Shown in pieces: positions 1 to 7,347 of a stretch of 14,902 bases of DNA (its first letter is position 1; each line of letters opens with the position of its first letter). The position numbers and the translations under genes were made by a program. The stretch comes from Bacteroidota bacterium. Its GTDB lineage: Bacteria; Bacteroidota; Bacteroidia; Bacteroidales; Cfx3-03. The notes under the pieces were generated by a model. That model was not told where the DNA came from. It saw only the letters and a list, made by a program, of their open reading frames with translations, and ran no database searches. The stretch is taken from the NCBI GenBank assembly GCA_030706265.1, contig JAUZOX010000025.1, positions 1 through 14,902 of the forward strand. The letters run 5' to 3'.

Positions 1-254
1 AGGGCGGCAGATTGCTTGATAGACAGGCTCGAAACCGACCGGCCGCAAACCCAGACGTTCCCCTCTGTGGGGTTATCCAGCGAACCGATAATGTTTAGCA
101 GCGTGGTCTTTCCCGAACCGCTTGGTCCGACCAGTCCTGCAAACTCCCCTTTTCCAAAGGATAGGTTGATGGCATGCAAGGCCGTAAATTCACCCGTCCC
201 CACATGGAACCGTTTGGTCAGGTTATCGATCTTAATGATTGAAGCATCATCCAT
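1..254 (-). CDS. ABC transporter ATP-binding protein, LolD/MacB type (partial)
   Basis: Only the first 84 codons are inside the window; the 3' end runs off the left edge. Translation from the ATG at 254-252 gives a typical ABC ATPase N-terminus. The opening beta-strand reads IIKIDNLTKRF, and a Walker A motif GPSGSGKTT lies at residues 43-51, followed by LLNIIGSLDNPTEG, the wording usual in the LolD/MacB/FtsE group that powers export through FtsX-type permeases. The Q-loop, signature and Walker B lie outside, so the subfamily is inferred. The start is 11 bases after the stop of the barrel gene, with no clear Shine-Dalgarno sequence, which implies co-transcription from the TetR side. A permease gene is expected just beyond the edge but cannot be seen. 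ATPase identity is secure; the substrate is unknown. Confidence 0.9.
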   Translation of the reverse strand, partial: MDDASIIKIDNLTKRFHVGTGEFTALHAINLSFGKGEFAGLVGPSGSGKTTLLNIIGSLDNPTEGNVWVCGRSVSSLSIKQSAA

Positions 255-265
255 ATTATTGTATT

Positions 266-1432
266 TTAATGATTAAACACCAGCATGAGTTGAATTCCTT
301 TACCGGAATAAAAATTTGCAGCATTATCCTGTTGAGGCAATTTATAGTTTACCGGGTTCCAAAACGCCATGACGTAAAAGGCCAACTTGTTGAACTGGTG
401 CTTCCAGTTCGCAAAGTTGTAAGCATTTTTATGGTTCCAGTCGTAATATGTGATCGTGCTCAGGTTGTCGTTCATCCCCGCGGGATAGGAAAGGGATAGT
501 CCCGTAAAGGAAACAGGTTCGATGAAGGTGAATGCCTTTTTATCAAAGGCCAGGAGCAGCTGTTCGAATACGGCATGCAAACCGTTTCCGATACCGAAGG
601 TATTATCGGTCCCCACATTCAGGATCTCCTGGTTGGTGTATATCCCCACCTCCTTTGTCTTGTTCACCCAGGTGCCTTCAAACCAAAAGCCGACTCCCAG
701 GTCCCATTTTCCATCCAATCCGATCCGATTTTCAGCCACTGAAGGATAGGCCGGAATGGTGTCGGCCAGCCCCAATGTATTGGCAGTACGGTGGTGGAAC
801 GAAACGGCTACTTCTCCCTTGGTAACGGGCACCTGGAAGCGTCCGCCATACTCTGGCTGCTTTTGATTCGTCTTCCCCGCATCCCAGGGCCTGGTCTTAT
901 CGTTTCCATATAGTCCCCATAACCATAGGTTGGCATTGTTCAGAAAATAGTATCTCCCCAACAGTCCCCATACACCGTTTGTGAGCTGTAAGGGGTCCCT
1001 GGGGTCAATCTGGTCAAACCACATCAACGGACGAAGCAAGGTGGCGGAACCAAAACTGATCTTCTGCAGTCCCAGCCTTATCTCCAGCTGTTGGGTAGAG
1101 TAACGCGCCCATGCCCTGTACAGGTTCAAGCTGCCGTCTGTATGTGACCGGTCGAACGGATGCACGCCAAGAGTTCCGTACAAGTTGGCGGATGCTTCAA
1201 AATCAATCTTCCGGTTATCCGTCAGGTCGAAAGTCTCATTGAGCGTCGGCAGATACCTTCCCCCCAGATAAACAGGCAGGCTGTTGCCCTCGTTGTAGAG
1301 TCCCCACGATGAAAGCTGACCGTTAAAGAGCAACGTGTCCTTTGCAGGATGACTGAGCGTGTCCTGGGCAAAGCCATTGATCGAAAATGTAGCGATCATA
1401 AAGAGCATAAGCAGAAGTCTGAGCGTTTTCAT
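266..1432 (-). CDS. Outer-membrane beta-barrel (porin-like) protein
   Basis: 388 residues. The N-terminus (MKTLRLLLMLFMIATFSINGFAQ) is a clear Sec signal peptide, with likely cleavage after about residue 22. The rest alternates polar and aromatic residues in strand-like runs (for example WLWGLYGN, FWFEGTWVN, LAFYVMAFWNPVNY), as expected of an outer-membrane barrel. The segment RLGLQKISFGSATLLRP...DQIDPRDP resembles the strand-turn pattern of porin families such as alginate-export/DUF1302-like barrels. No TolC-type coiled coil or TonB box is visible. It starts 6 bases after the TetR stop and is followed 11 bases later by an ABC ATPase, so it is probably part of a TetR-controlled envelope transport operon. 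A role in moving a lipid or hydrophobic compound across the outer membrane is inference. It could also be annotated simply as a hypothetical porin. Confidence 0.7.
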   Translation of the reverse strand: MKTLRLLLMLFMIATFSINGFAQDTLSHPAKDTLLFNGQLSSWGLYNEGNSLPVYLGGRYLPTLNETFDLTDNRKIDFEASANLYGTLGVHPFDRSHTDGSLNLYRAWARYSTQQLEIRLGLQKISFGSATLLRPLMWFDQIDPRDPLQLTNGVWGLLGRYYFLNNANLWLWGLYGNDKTRPWDAGKTNQKQPEYGGRFQVPVTKGEVAVSFHHRTANTLGLADTIPAYPSVAENRIGLDGKWDLGVGFWFEGTWVNKTKEVGIYTNQEILNVGTDNTFGIGNGLHAVFEQLLLAFDKKAFTFIEPVSFTGLSLSYPAGMNDNLSTITYYDWNHKNAYNFANWKHQFNKLAFYVMAFWNPVNYKLPQQDNAANFYSGKGIQLMLVFNH

Positions 1433-1438
1433 GCTGGA

Positions 1439-2020
1439 TTATTCATGGGGCGCAATACCATAAATACAAAAGTTTGAAATCTCAAGAATCAGCTCCTGCG
1501 GCGAGTCGTACAGCTTTAACATTTTTTCATCATAAAGCATCGCGGTCAAATGCGAGGAAAGATTCAAAAAGAATTCGGGATTTAAATCCTTTCGAAACAG
1601 TCCCTCCTGTTGGGCCTGCCTGAAGTCGTTCAGCGTTTCGTTCCAGATGGTTTTGGTCTTCTCCTCGATGTAATCCCTGAGTCCAAGTTCGGGGTTGGCG
1701 TAAAAATCATTGATGAAGTCTTTGCTGATGTTGGTGGTGCCTTTCAGTTTCTGAATCAATATTTTTTTGATTTTCTCCTGGGGTGTTTCGTCTTCGGACA
1801 AAATCGCCCTGAAGCTCTTGAGGCCATTTTCCACTTCTTCGTCGTAAACCGCCTTGGCCAACTCATTTTTATTGGCGAAAAGACGGTAAAAGGTCATTTT
1901 GCTGATGCCTGCCTTGACGCAAATCTCCTCGATCGATATTCGCTTAAACCCGTGTTTCCAGAATAATTCCCTGGCGGTTTTCAGAAGTGCGGCCTTTTTA
2001 TTGCCCTTTGCCCTGTTCAT
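1439..2020 (-). CDS. TetR/AcrR family transcriptional regulator
   Basis: 193 residues, the usual TetR length. The N-terminal DNA-binding domain spans about residues 8-55: a first helix (KAALLKTARELFWKHGF), then the helix-turn-helix ISIEEICVKAGISKMTFYRLF at about 29-49, followed by KNELAKAVYDEEV, a textbook TetR arrangement. The remainder is helical and variable, as expected for the ligand-binding/dimerisation half; the ligand cannot be predicted. It is the first gene of a minus-strand cluster with the barrel protein (6-base gap) and the ABC ATPase, so it probably represses its own operon. Its upstream region (2021-2100) carries palindromes that could be its operator. The start at 2020-2018 is supported by the position of the HTH near the N-terminus. 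Family assignment is very secure. Confidence 0.95.
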   Translation of the reverse strand: MNRAKGNKKAALLKTARELFWKHGFKRISIEEICVKAGISKMTFYRLFANKNELAKAVYDEEVENGLKSFRAILSEDETPQEKIKKILIQKLKGTTNISKDFINDFYANPELGLRDYIEEKTKTIWNETLNDFRQAQQEGLFRKDLNPEFFLNLSSHLTAMLYDEKMLKLYDSPQELILEISNFCIYGIAPHE

Positions 2021-2030
2021 GATTCTTAAT

Positions 2031-2089
2031 TGTTACCAAATGATTTGCAATTATACGAAAAACGTTATAATGGTACTGTTATTGTAACA
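2031..2089. promoter_or_regulatory. Candidate TetR operator/promoter region
   Basis: Just upstream of the TetR start are several inverted repeats. TGTTA-TTG-TAACA at 2077-2089 is a perfect 5-bp dyad. TTATACG-AAAAA-CGTTATAA at 2051-2070 is a near-perfect dyad with one bulged base. TGTTAC at 2031-2036 is the inverse of GTAACA at 2084-2089. TetR proteins typically bind such dyads in their own promoter. The DNA is AT-rich, so chance palindromes are possible; the assignment rests on position and symmetry only. Confidence 0.4.
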
Positions 2090-2140
2090 AAATAAAGCAA
2101 GAATCATCTATAAATATTCTTTTTTTTTCATCCGACATTA

Positions 2141-2190
2141 ATTTGATTAAATAGGTCGTATGGAACTCGCATTGATGATTTTAATACGTT
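2141..2190 (+). repeat. Interspersed repeat, copy 1 (5' part)
   Basis: The stretch aligns without gaps to 13001-13040 at a constant offset of 10860. Shared blocks are ATTTGATT, AGGT.GTA and TGGAACTCGCA..GATGATT; over 2154-2177 it matches 21 of 24 bases of 13014-13037. After about 2182 it diverges into AT-rich sequence, so it appears to hold only the left half of the unit. A second, more complete copy follows directly at 2207. It is noncoding and lies between the divergent TetR and Cfa genes. Confidence 0.65.
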
Positions 2191-2206
2191 TATTATTTTA
2201 TTAATT

Positions 2207-2275
2207 GGCCGTATAGAGCTCGCAAGTATGCTCGGTTCATCGGTGTTTGTGATTTCCAAACATGCTCGTTTCATC
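2207..2275 (+). repeat. Interspersed repeat, copy 2
   Basis: The left block at 2207-2230 matches copy 1 (2154-2177) at 18 of 24 bases. The right block, 2246-2275, matches 13051-13080 at about 25 of 30 bases, including TTTGTGAT and CATGCTCGTTT. Within the copy, ATGCTCGGTTCATC (2228-2241) and ATGCTCGTTTCATC (2262-2275) form a near-identical direct repeat 34 bases apart. TGTTTG (2244-2249) and CAAACA (2257-2262) can form a 6-bp stem with a 7-base loop. Function unknown; it resembles a short REP/MITE-like element. Confidence 0.65.
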
Positions 2276-2359
2276 TTCTCTTAAATAAGCTCCATGACGC
2301 TGAAACCTAACATGATGATATTTGTTGTTTTAGTTGATTCGTTTTAAAAGATTTTGGTC

Positions 2360-3481
2360 ATGAGCAACAAGTACAAAGAAATCACCGAAGAGCTGCTTGG
2401 GTTGGCGGGCGTAAAGGTTAACGGTCCCAATCCATGGGATATCCAGGTCCACAATGAAAAATTTTACAAAAAGGCTCTCACTGAAGGCGAGCTGGGCCTT
2501 GGAGAGTCATATATGGATGGATGGTGGGATATCGGGAAGCTGGATGAGTTGGTTTGTAAGATACAGGATGCCCAGCTCAAACAAAAGATAAAACTGAAGT
2601 TTTCCATCATGCTGAGAATGGGGGCATCCTTCCTGGCAGATCTGCCTTCAAGGCGGAGGGCCTTTGTGATTGGTGAAAGGCATTATGATATGGGCAATGA
2701 CCTCTTTCAATCCATGTTGGACAAGCGGTTGAATTACAGTTGCGCCTATTGGAATGAGGCCGCCGACCTCGACGAGGCGCAGGAAAAAAAGCTTGACCTG
2801 ATCTGCCGCAAGCTCGATCTCCAACCCGGCATGCGGGTTCTCGACATCGGATGCGGATGGGGTGCCTTTGGAAAATATGCCGCCGAAAAATACGATGTCG
2901 AAGTAGTGGGAATCACTGTTTCCAGGGAACAGGTAGCAATGGGAAGGGAGTTGTGCCAAGGGCTGCCGGTAGAGTTCAGGTTAGCGGACTATCGGGATGT
3001 CCATGAAAAATTTGACCGGATCGTGAGCGTGGGGATGATCGAACATGTGGGTTATCGCAACTACAAGACTTATTTCAGGGCCGCACATGAATGTTTGAAG
3101 AAGGATGGGCTCATGCTCCTGCATACCATTGGCTTTTTTAAATCGGTGAAGTCTACCGACTTGTGGACTAAGAAGTATATCTTTCCGGTGGGGATGATTC
3201 CCTCGGCTGCCCAGCTCAGCAAGGCCTGGGAAAATCTCTTTTTTGTCCAGGACTGGCACAACTTCGGCGTGTATTACGATAAGACGCTTATGGCCTGGCA
3301 CGATAATTTTGTGAAGAACTGGCACCTGCTCCAGGGAAAATATTCAGAGCGCTTTTACCGTATGTGGATCTTTTACCTGCTCTCGGCCGCCGGTTCATTC
3401 AGGTCGGGTAATCAAAACCAGCTGTGGCAGATTGTATTATCCAAAAATGGATTGCAACGGGAATATCAGGCCGTGAGGTGA
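2360..3481 (+). CDS. cfa: Cyclopropane-fatty-acyl-phospholipid synthase
   Basis: 373 residues, close to E. coli Cfa (382) and similar along its whole length. The enzyme transfers a methylene group from S-adenosylmethionine to the double bond of unsaturated acyl chains in membrane phospholipids. Visible signatures, numbered from the ATG at 2360, are LGLGESYMDGWW at 46-56, HYDMGNDLF at 108-116, YSCAYW at 126-131 (C128), the SAM-binding loop VLDIGCGWG at 160-168, VGMIEHVG around E228, LLHTIG with H255, and DWHNFGVYYDKTLMAW with Y306. These match the residues that bind substrate and bicarbonate in Cfa. The ATG at 2360 is preferred over an in-frame TTG at 2354 because its product begins at the usual family position. 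It is monocistronic, with a repeat-bearing intergenic region upstream and a convergent ThuA gene downstream. No truncation is seen. Confidence 0.96.
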   Translation: MSNKYKEITEELLGLAGVKVNGPNPWDIQVHNEKFYKKALTEGELGLGESYMDGWWDIGKLDELVCKIQDAQLKQKIKLKFSIMLRMGASFLADLPSRRRAFVIGERHYDMGNDLFQSMLDKRLNYSCAYWNEAADLDEAQEKKLDLICRKLDLQPGMRVLDIGCGWGAFGKYAAEKYDVEVVGITVSREQVAMGRELCQGLPVEFRLADYRDVHEKFDRIVSVGMIEHVGYRNYKTYFRAAHECLKKDGLMLLHTIGFFKSVKSTDLWTKKYIFPVGMIPSAAQLSKAWENLFFVQDWHNFGVYYDKTLMAWHDNFVKNWHLLQGKYSERFYRMWIFYLLSAAGSFRSGNQNQLWQIVLSKNGLQREYQAVR

Positions 3482-3578
3482 GGGCTTCGGGCTATCCTTA
3501 AAGTTGAATGAATGAATCCGGATGGCTGAGACATTTCAAAGAACTTACACGTACAGGCTAACTGGCACCTCCTTATTT

Positions 3579-4367
3579 TTATTTGAAGACGTTTCCCTTC
3601 TTATCGGTTGCGATGACCCACCGTAACGCATCGATGATCAGTTTGTTCTGTGTCGCATCGCTGAAGATCATGCTGCCATGACCCATGTTGAGATAGATCA
3701 TTCGGTAATCGGTGTTGGTCCAGACAACCGGAAAGTCGCCGTCGGGAACGATGTCTTTTAAACCAAAGGGATAGTTATCGGGTGAAAGGGTAACCAGGAT
3801 CTTGATGCTTTTGCGCTCGCGGGGGCTGGGTTTCCATTGGTACCATTCGTTGATCGGGGCGATGAAGCTTTGAGGCAGTCCCTTAGTGACCGGGTGACCG
3901 GGATCGTCCACGGTTAGCTTGGCTGGCATGGGAGGCCAGTTGTTGCGGTAGAAGACGCCTCCTCCCAGAAAATCGAGCAGCCATGGCCATTTGGTGCCCT
4001 GGTCATTGTAAGCGGCTACATGAAAGCCATACCAGCCACCTCCGTTTTCCATATACTCTTTAAATGCATCGCGTTGTGACTGCTTGTGGGGAAAGTCATT
4101 GAGCATCATCACCAGTGCATAGTTTTTGAGCTTGTCGGCGTTTAAGTTGTCCATGTTGCTGGTTGTGTCGAAGACAAAACCGTTGCCGATGGTCAGGTCT
4201 TTGAAGAACCGGATGGCATCATAGGCAAATTCCACGTGTGCCCTTTCGACTTTATTGGAGAAAAACGCCAGTACTTTAAAACGTGGAAACTGGGCGAGGG
4301 CAGCATTACCTGAAAAGAGGAACAAGCTGAAAAGGACAACGTAAAACACAATTTTTTTAGTTGACAT
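3579..4367 (-). CDS. Secreted ThuA-domain protein (second of tandem pair)
   Basis: 262 residues from the ATG at 4367-4365, chosen because it is followed directly by a good signal peptide (STKKIVFYVVLFSLFLFSG...ALAQ). A longer in-frame extension to 4448 would overlap the upstream gene and hide this signal, so it is rejected. The mature part is a ThuA-like (class I glutamine amidotransferase-like) fold, with FPRFKVLAFF opening the domain, GGGWYGFHVAAY at 109-120, HPVTKGLP at 158-165, NEWYQW at 173-178, FPVVWTN at 212-218 and a closing NMGHG at 227-231. ThuA domains occur in proteins linked to sugar use (trehalose, ketosugars), but the biochemical reaction is not settled. It lies 28 bases after its paralogue and probably shares a transcript with it and with the GH9 gene. 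Substrate unknown. Confidence 0.85.
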   Translation of the reverse strand: MSTKKIVFYVVLFSLFLFSGNAALAQFPRFKVLAFFSNKVERAHVEFAYDAIRFFKDLTIGNGFVFDTTSNMDNLNADKLKNYALVMMLNDFPHKQSQRDAFKEYMENGGGWYGFHVAAYNDQGTKWPWLLDFLGGGVFYRNNWPPMPAKLTVDDPGHPVTKGLPQSFIAPINEWYQWKPSPRERKSIKILVTLSPDNYPFGLKDIVPDGDFPVVWTNTDYRMIYLNMGHGSMIFSDATQNKLIIDALRWVIATDKKGNVFK

Positions 4368-4395
4368 AAAGTGATTTTTTAAAAGTAAATATCTG

Positions 4396-5172
4396 TTAAT
4401 AACCTGCGGCCCAAAATATTGCATTGGTGACCATTTTTTTGAAAGCATCGGTTTTCAGTAAGTTGGCATGATGGCCCATCAGAAAATAGACATTGCGGGC
4501 CTTCATCTTTTCATTGATCCAGATGACAGGATGGTCGCCCATTTTGATGTTGGATGCCGGCCGGTAGGATGATTCGTCGACTGTGGCCAGGACATGTACA
4601 TTGGGTCGGGGACTGTGGTCAAAGGTGTACCATTCATCATCCGGAATCTCGAATGAAGCGGGAAGCCCTTTCATGACGGGATGCCTTTTGTCTTCAACGT
4701 TCACGGTCCCAGTGGCTGTTTCAGCGATATAATTTTTGAAACGGATGCCACCCATGAAATCAGAGAACCAGCTCCACATGGGGTAGCCGTCGAATTCACC
4801 CAGCAAGGTCGCGTGGTGAAATCCCACCCATCCGATACGACCCTCTTCGATGTACTTCTTAAAGGCCGCCATCGCCTTGTCGTTCCAAGTATAGGGCGGA
4901 TAATTCAGTTGAATGAAAACCCGGTATTTTGACAACATTGTTTCATCGATGTCATTGGCATGATTGATCACCGTGATTTCAAAGTTTTGTTGGGCGGCAA
5001 GGGTGTTGAGCCAATCAAGTGCGGCGACCACAAATCCTTCGTGTTGTCCGCCCCTTTCGGTGAGTACAAGCGCCTTAAATCTGGGCGGTTGAGCCTTGCT
5101 GCCGGTGGGGAAAAGCAGTATTGCCAGGGTCAATGCTGCCAAAACTGCGGATGTGTGTATTAATTTCTTCAT
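4396..5172 (-). CDS. Secreted ThuA-domain protein (first of tandem pair)
   Basis: 258 residues with a signal peptide (MKKLIHTSAVLAALTLAILLFPTGSKAQ). The ThuA fold is seen in PPRFKALVLTERGGQHEGFV at 29-48, the glycine/histidine turn GWVGFHHAT at 114-122, HPVMKGLPASF at 164-174, DDEWYTF at 178-184, DHPVIWIN at 213-220 and FLMGHHANLL at 230-239. The domain fills the whole mature protein, the usual length for single-domain ThuA proteins. It is clearly paralogous to the next gene (same motif order, same 'PRFK' start, same length) but well diverged, so the duplication is not recent. It starts 55 bases after the GH9 stop on the same strand, suggesting an operon for degradation of a plant- or algal-type glycan; that role is inference. 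Start supported by the signal peptide. Confidence 0.87.
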   Translation of the reverse strand: MKKLIHTSAVLAALTLAILLFPTGSKAQPPRFKALVLTERGGQHEGFVVAALDWLNTLAAQQNFEITVINHANDIDETMLSKYRVFIQLNYPPYTWNDKAMAAFKKYIEEGRIGWVGFHHATLLGEFDGYPMWSWFSDFMGGIRFKNYIAETATGTVNVEDKRHPVMKGLPASFEIPDDEWYTFDHSPRPNVHVLATVDESSYRPASNIKMGDHPVIWINEKMKARNVYFLMGHHANLLKTDAFKKMVTNAIFWAAGY

Positions 5173-5227
5173 CGTTTAAAGGTGTATATATGATTCATAT
5201 TATTCGGTTAATGGGTTAATCTTGTGT

Positions 5228-7054
5228 TTAATTCGATGACATGGCCGTCACTGCCTGGAGAAACCATGCGGTATGTGGAATCCATTGTTCGCTCCATCTC
5301 CATTCATTGCCATTGTCTTTGGTCTTGAAATCGATTCCTGATCCGTCACTATGGTTGTCTTTTCCGGTAATGCCGTTTGAGATCCCTCCCTTGCCGGAAC
5401 CGTGTCCGAACATGGATTGCATGTAAGGGACATTGTTTTTTCCGTAGCCATACATCATACAAATGTCATAAGGATTGCAGCCCTGTATCCAGCCTATAAG
5501 CCGGCTTGCATATCCTGCCAGTTCCCGATTCACGCCCCACGCTGCCGTTCCGGAATATACCAGCCTTCCTCCGACAATAGCGGCAGCGGCCAGTGACCCT
5601 AAACGGGCATCTTCTCCCTGCCACCACCAGCCGCTTTCATTCTCGTGGGGAATAAAGAAACCGTCGCGGATCTCTCCGTGATACAAAAAGCTCTGACGGG
5701 GATATCCGAAAGGATTGGACACCGCGGAGGTTACTTTCAGGTTATAGTCCAGAGCCCTCCTGATCGTTGAGAGGGCATCCCTCCTTGACTTTGGGTCCTT
5801 TTCTTTATCCAGGTACCGGGCAAGGGCTATGATGGGTAATCCTGCATCGGATGCATGCCAGAATGGACGATTGGCATCGTTGGCGATGAAATAACCCTCG
5901 GGGGAAAGCCTTTCACGAAGATGTTCAGCCCGTTTTCGGGCCTGATCCCGGTACGATATTTTATCCGTGGCGATCCAAAGCTCGGCGGCTGCCATCAAAG
6001 CGCAGTAATCATCGATTATGTTGTCTTTGCCATCATCGGCATAATGGGTACTATTCAGCAACAGATGGGCAAAGGCCTTTTCCGCGCCTGCCAGGTACTG
6101 CGCTGAGGTGAAGTCGCCATTTATCTTCCACTGTGAGATCCGGGCTAGGGCTGCAATAGCCATTCCACCTCCTTCACGAAAAGCACACTGATAATCTGAG
6201 GTTGTCTTGCTATCGGCCAACAGGCCCACTACCCGGCGTGCATTGGGATCTTTGTCGAAATAAGAGAAAACGGTCATATAGAAAAAACCTTCGGGCGAAA
6301 GTGACCGCAGGATATAATCCGCTCCATAAATAGCTTCATTTTTCAGATCCTGCACTGCATTGACCTGTCGGAGCAGCTCGGGGACTTTCTCGGCGGTGTT
6401 GGCTATCGACCATGCCACCAGAGGAATTTGCTGTGGCGACATGAAGTTTGTGTAGGCCAGGTGTGAAAAGTATTTGCTGACGTCACCGGATGCGTCGCAC
6501 CACCCGCCATGGAGGTCGACCCGTTTATCGGAACCAAACAGCAGGATATGCTGATCGGCTTCAAGTTCCTGGGGCGAATTAGCCCTTTGATGATGAAAGA
6601 AACCGATGATGGCAGGGATTGCAATTTTACCGGATAATTTATCACCAATCAGGAAATCATAGGAGGTGCATTCGGAGCCGTGTTGCGGGATGCAGATCTT
6701 GTATCTTCCCGGCTTCTGCAAGGCTGAAAACAGGACCTTTGAATAGTATACATTGGATGACCAGTCTTCGACTGCCACTCCCTTTGTTAATTTCCCAGCA
6801 AAGGCAACCTGATTATCGGCTGAATTTCTTACCTGGAACACCACTAAATCCGAAAGGGGTACATCGGATCGTACGATCGCCATTTTGGGTCCCCTTGAAT
6901 CATAGGCAACCTGATTGATCAGTATCGAGATATGGGTATTGGCCGTTTTTCCGGCAACAGATTGAGACTGAACATTGGCTGCAAAAGATAAAAGTCCTGT
7001 GATCAGGAGAAAGCGTTTCAAATAATGACCGGGCGTATGGTTTGTCGGGTTCAT
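5228..7054 (-). CDS. Glycoside hydrolase family 9 (endoglucanase-like)
   Basis: 608 residues from the ATG at 7054-7052. This start is chosen because it gives a short N-terminus followed by a signal segment (YLKRFLLITGLLSFAANVQSQ at 11-31); an in-frame ATG 29 codons upstream would put the hydrophobic segment deep in the protein. An N-terminal Ig-like (CelD_N) domain lies at about 42-138 (ILINQVAYDSRGPKMAIV ... LFSALQKPGRYKICI ... YDFLIG). A (alpha/alpha)6 catalytic domain follows at about 145-605. GGWCDASGD at 183-191 (D187, D191) fits the GH9 catalytic base motif, IDDYCALMAAAELW is a typical GH9 helix, GWIQGCNPYD at 521-530 matches the conserved 'W.LG.NP', and E589 in WSEQWIPHTAW is the likely general acid. 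GH9 enzymes cleave beta-1,4-glucans; some Bacteroidota members act as exo-enzymes or on mixed-linkage glucan. The specific substrate cannot be fixed here. Confidence 0.9.
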   Translation of the reverse strand: MNPTNHTPGHYLKRFLLITGLLSFAANVQSQSVAGKTANTHISILINQVAYDSRGPKMAIVRSDVPLSDLVVFQVRNSADNQVAFAGKLTKGVAVEDWSSNVYYSKVLFSALQKPGRYKICIPQHGSECTSYDFLIGDKLSGKIAIPAIIGFFHHQRANSPQELEADQHILLFGSDKRVDLHGGWCDASGDVSKYFSHLAYTNFMSPQQIPLVAWSIANTAEKVPELLRQVNAVQDLKNEAIYGADYILRSLSPEGFFYMTVFSYFDKDPNARRVVGLLADSKTTSDYQCAFREGGGMAIAALARISQWKINGDFTSAQYLAGAEKAFAHLLLNSTHYADDGKDNIIDDYCALMAAAELWIATDKISYRDQARKRAEHLRERLSPEGYFIANDANRPFWHASDAGLPIIALARYLDKEKDPKSRRDALSTIRRALDYNLKVTSAVSNPFGYPRQSFLYHGEIRDGFFIPHENESGWWWQGEDARLGSLAAAAIVGGRLVYSGTAAWGVNRELAGYASRLIGWIQGCNPYDICMMYGYGKNNVPYMQSMFGHGSGKGGISNGITGKDNHSDGSGIDFKTKDNGNEWRWSEQWIPHTAWFLQAVTAMSSN

Positions 7055-7347
7055 ATGATGGATGTTAAAAGGATCGTATGGCGCTCTCATCACCGGTTTA
7101 TTATCGGCGCCTGTGTATTTGTGCATGATGGGACCATCCAACGTTTCCTCTCTGATTTAACGGACTTACCCGAATTGAAATCCAAACCTTTATATTGTTT
7201 TTTTAGATCGTTCAAATGTACACTATAATCAAATCTGAATATACTATAAAATTTCCATGGATATACTCATTTATCGTTCCGATCATTTATCTGCATTTTG
7301 CAGTGATTGCGATAAAAGGCGTTGAATACATTCGGTATAATACATGA
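7055..7347. other. AT-rich intergenic DNA upstream of GH9
   Basis: No convincing gene. On the minus strand, TTTG (7216-7213) and AAGGTTTG (7190-7183), 22 bases apart, loosely resemble a Bacteroidota promoter for the GH9 gene (consensus TTTG-N19-21-TAnnTTTG, one mismatch in the -7 element). A small perfect hairpin CTGCA-TTT-TGCAG lies at 7291-7303; it is too short to be called a terminator. Base composition falls sharply compared with the GH9 coding region. Confidence 0.4.

Noticed and set aside
2141..2275. CRISPR-like array or small tandem array
   Set aside because: Only two diverged, incomplete copies are adjacent, with no regular spacer and no cas genes nearby.
2354..2359. TTG start for the Cfa gene, two codons before the ATG
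   Set aside because: The ATG at 2360 gives the normal family N-terminus; nothing supports the upstream TTG.
4368..4448. Longer N-terminus for the second ThuA protein, overlapping the first ThuA gene
   Set aside because: It would bury a clear signal peptide at residue 28 and overlap the neighbour by 53 bases; the ATG at 4367 is better.
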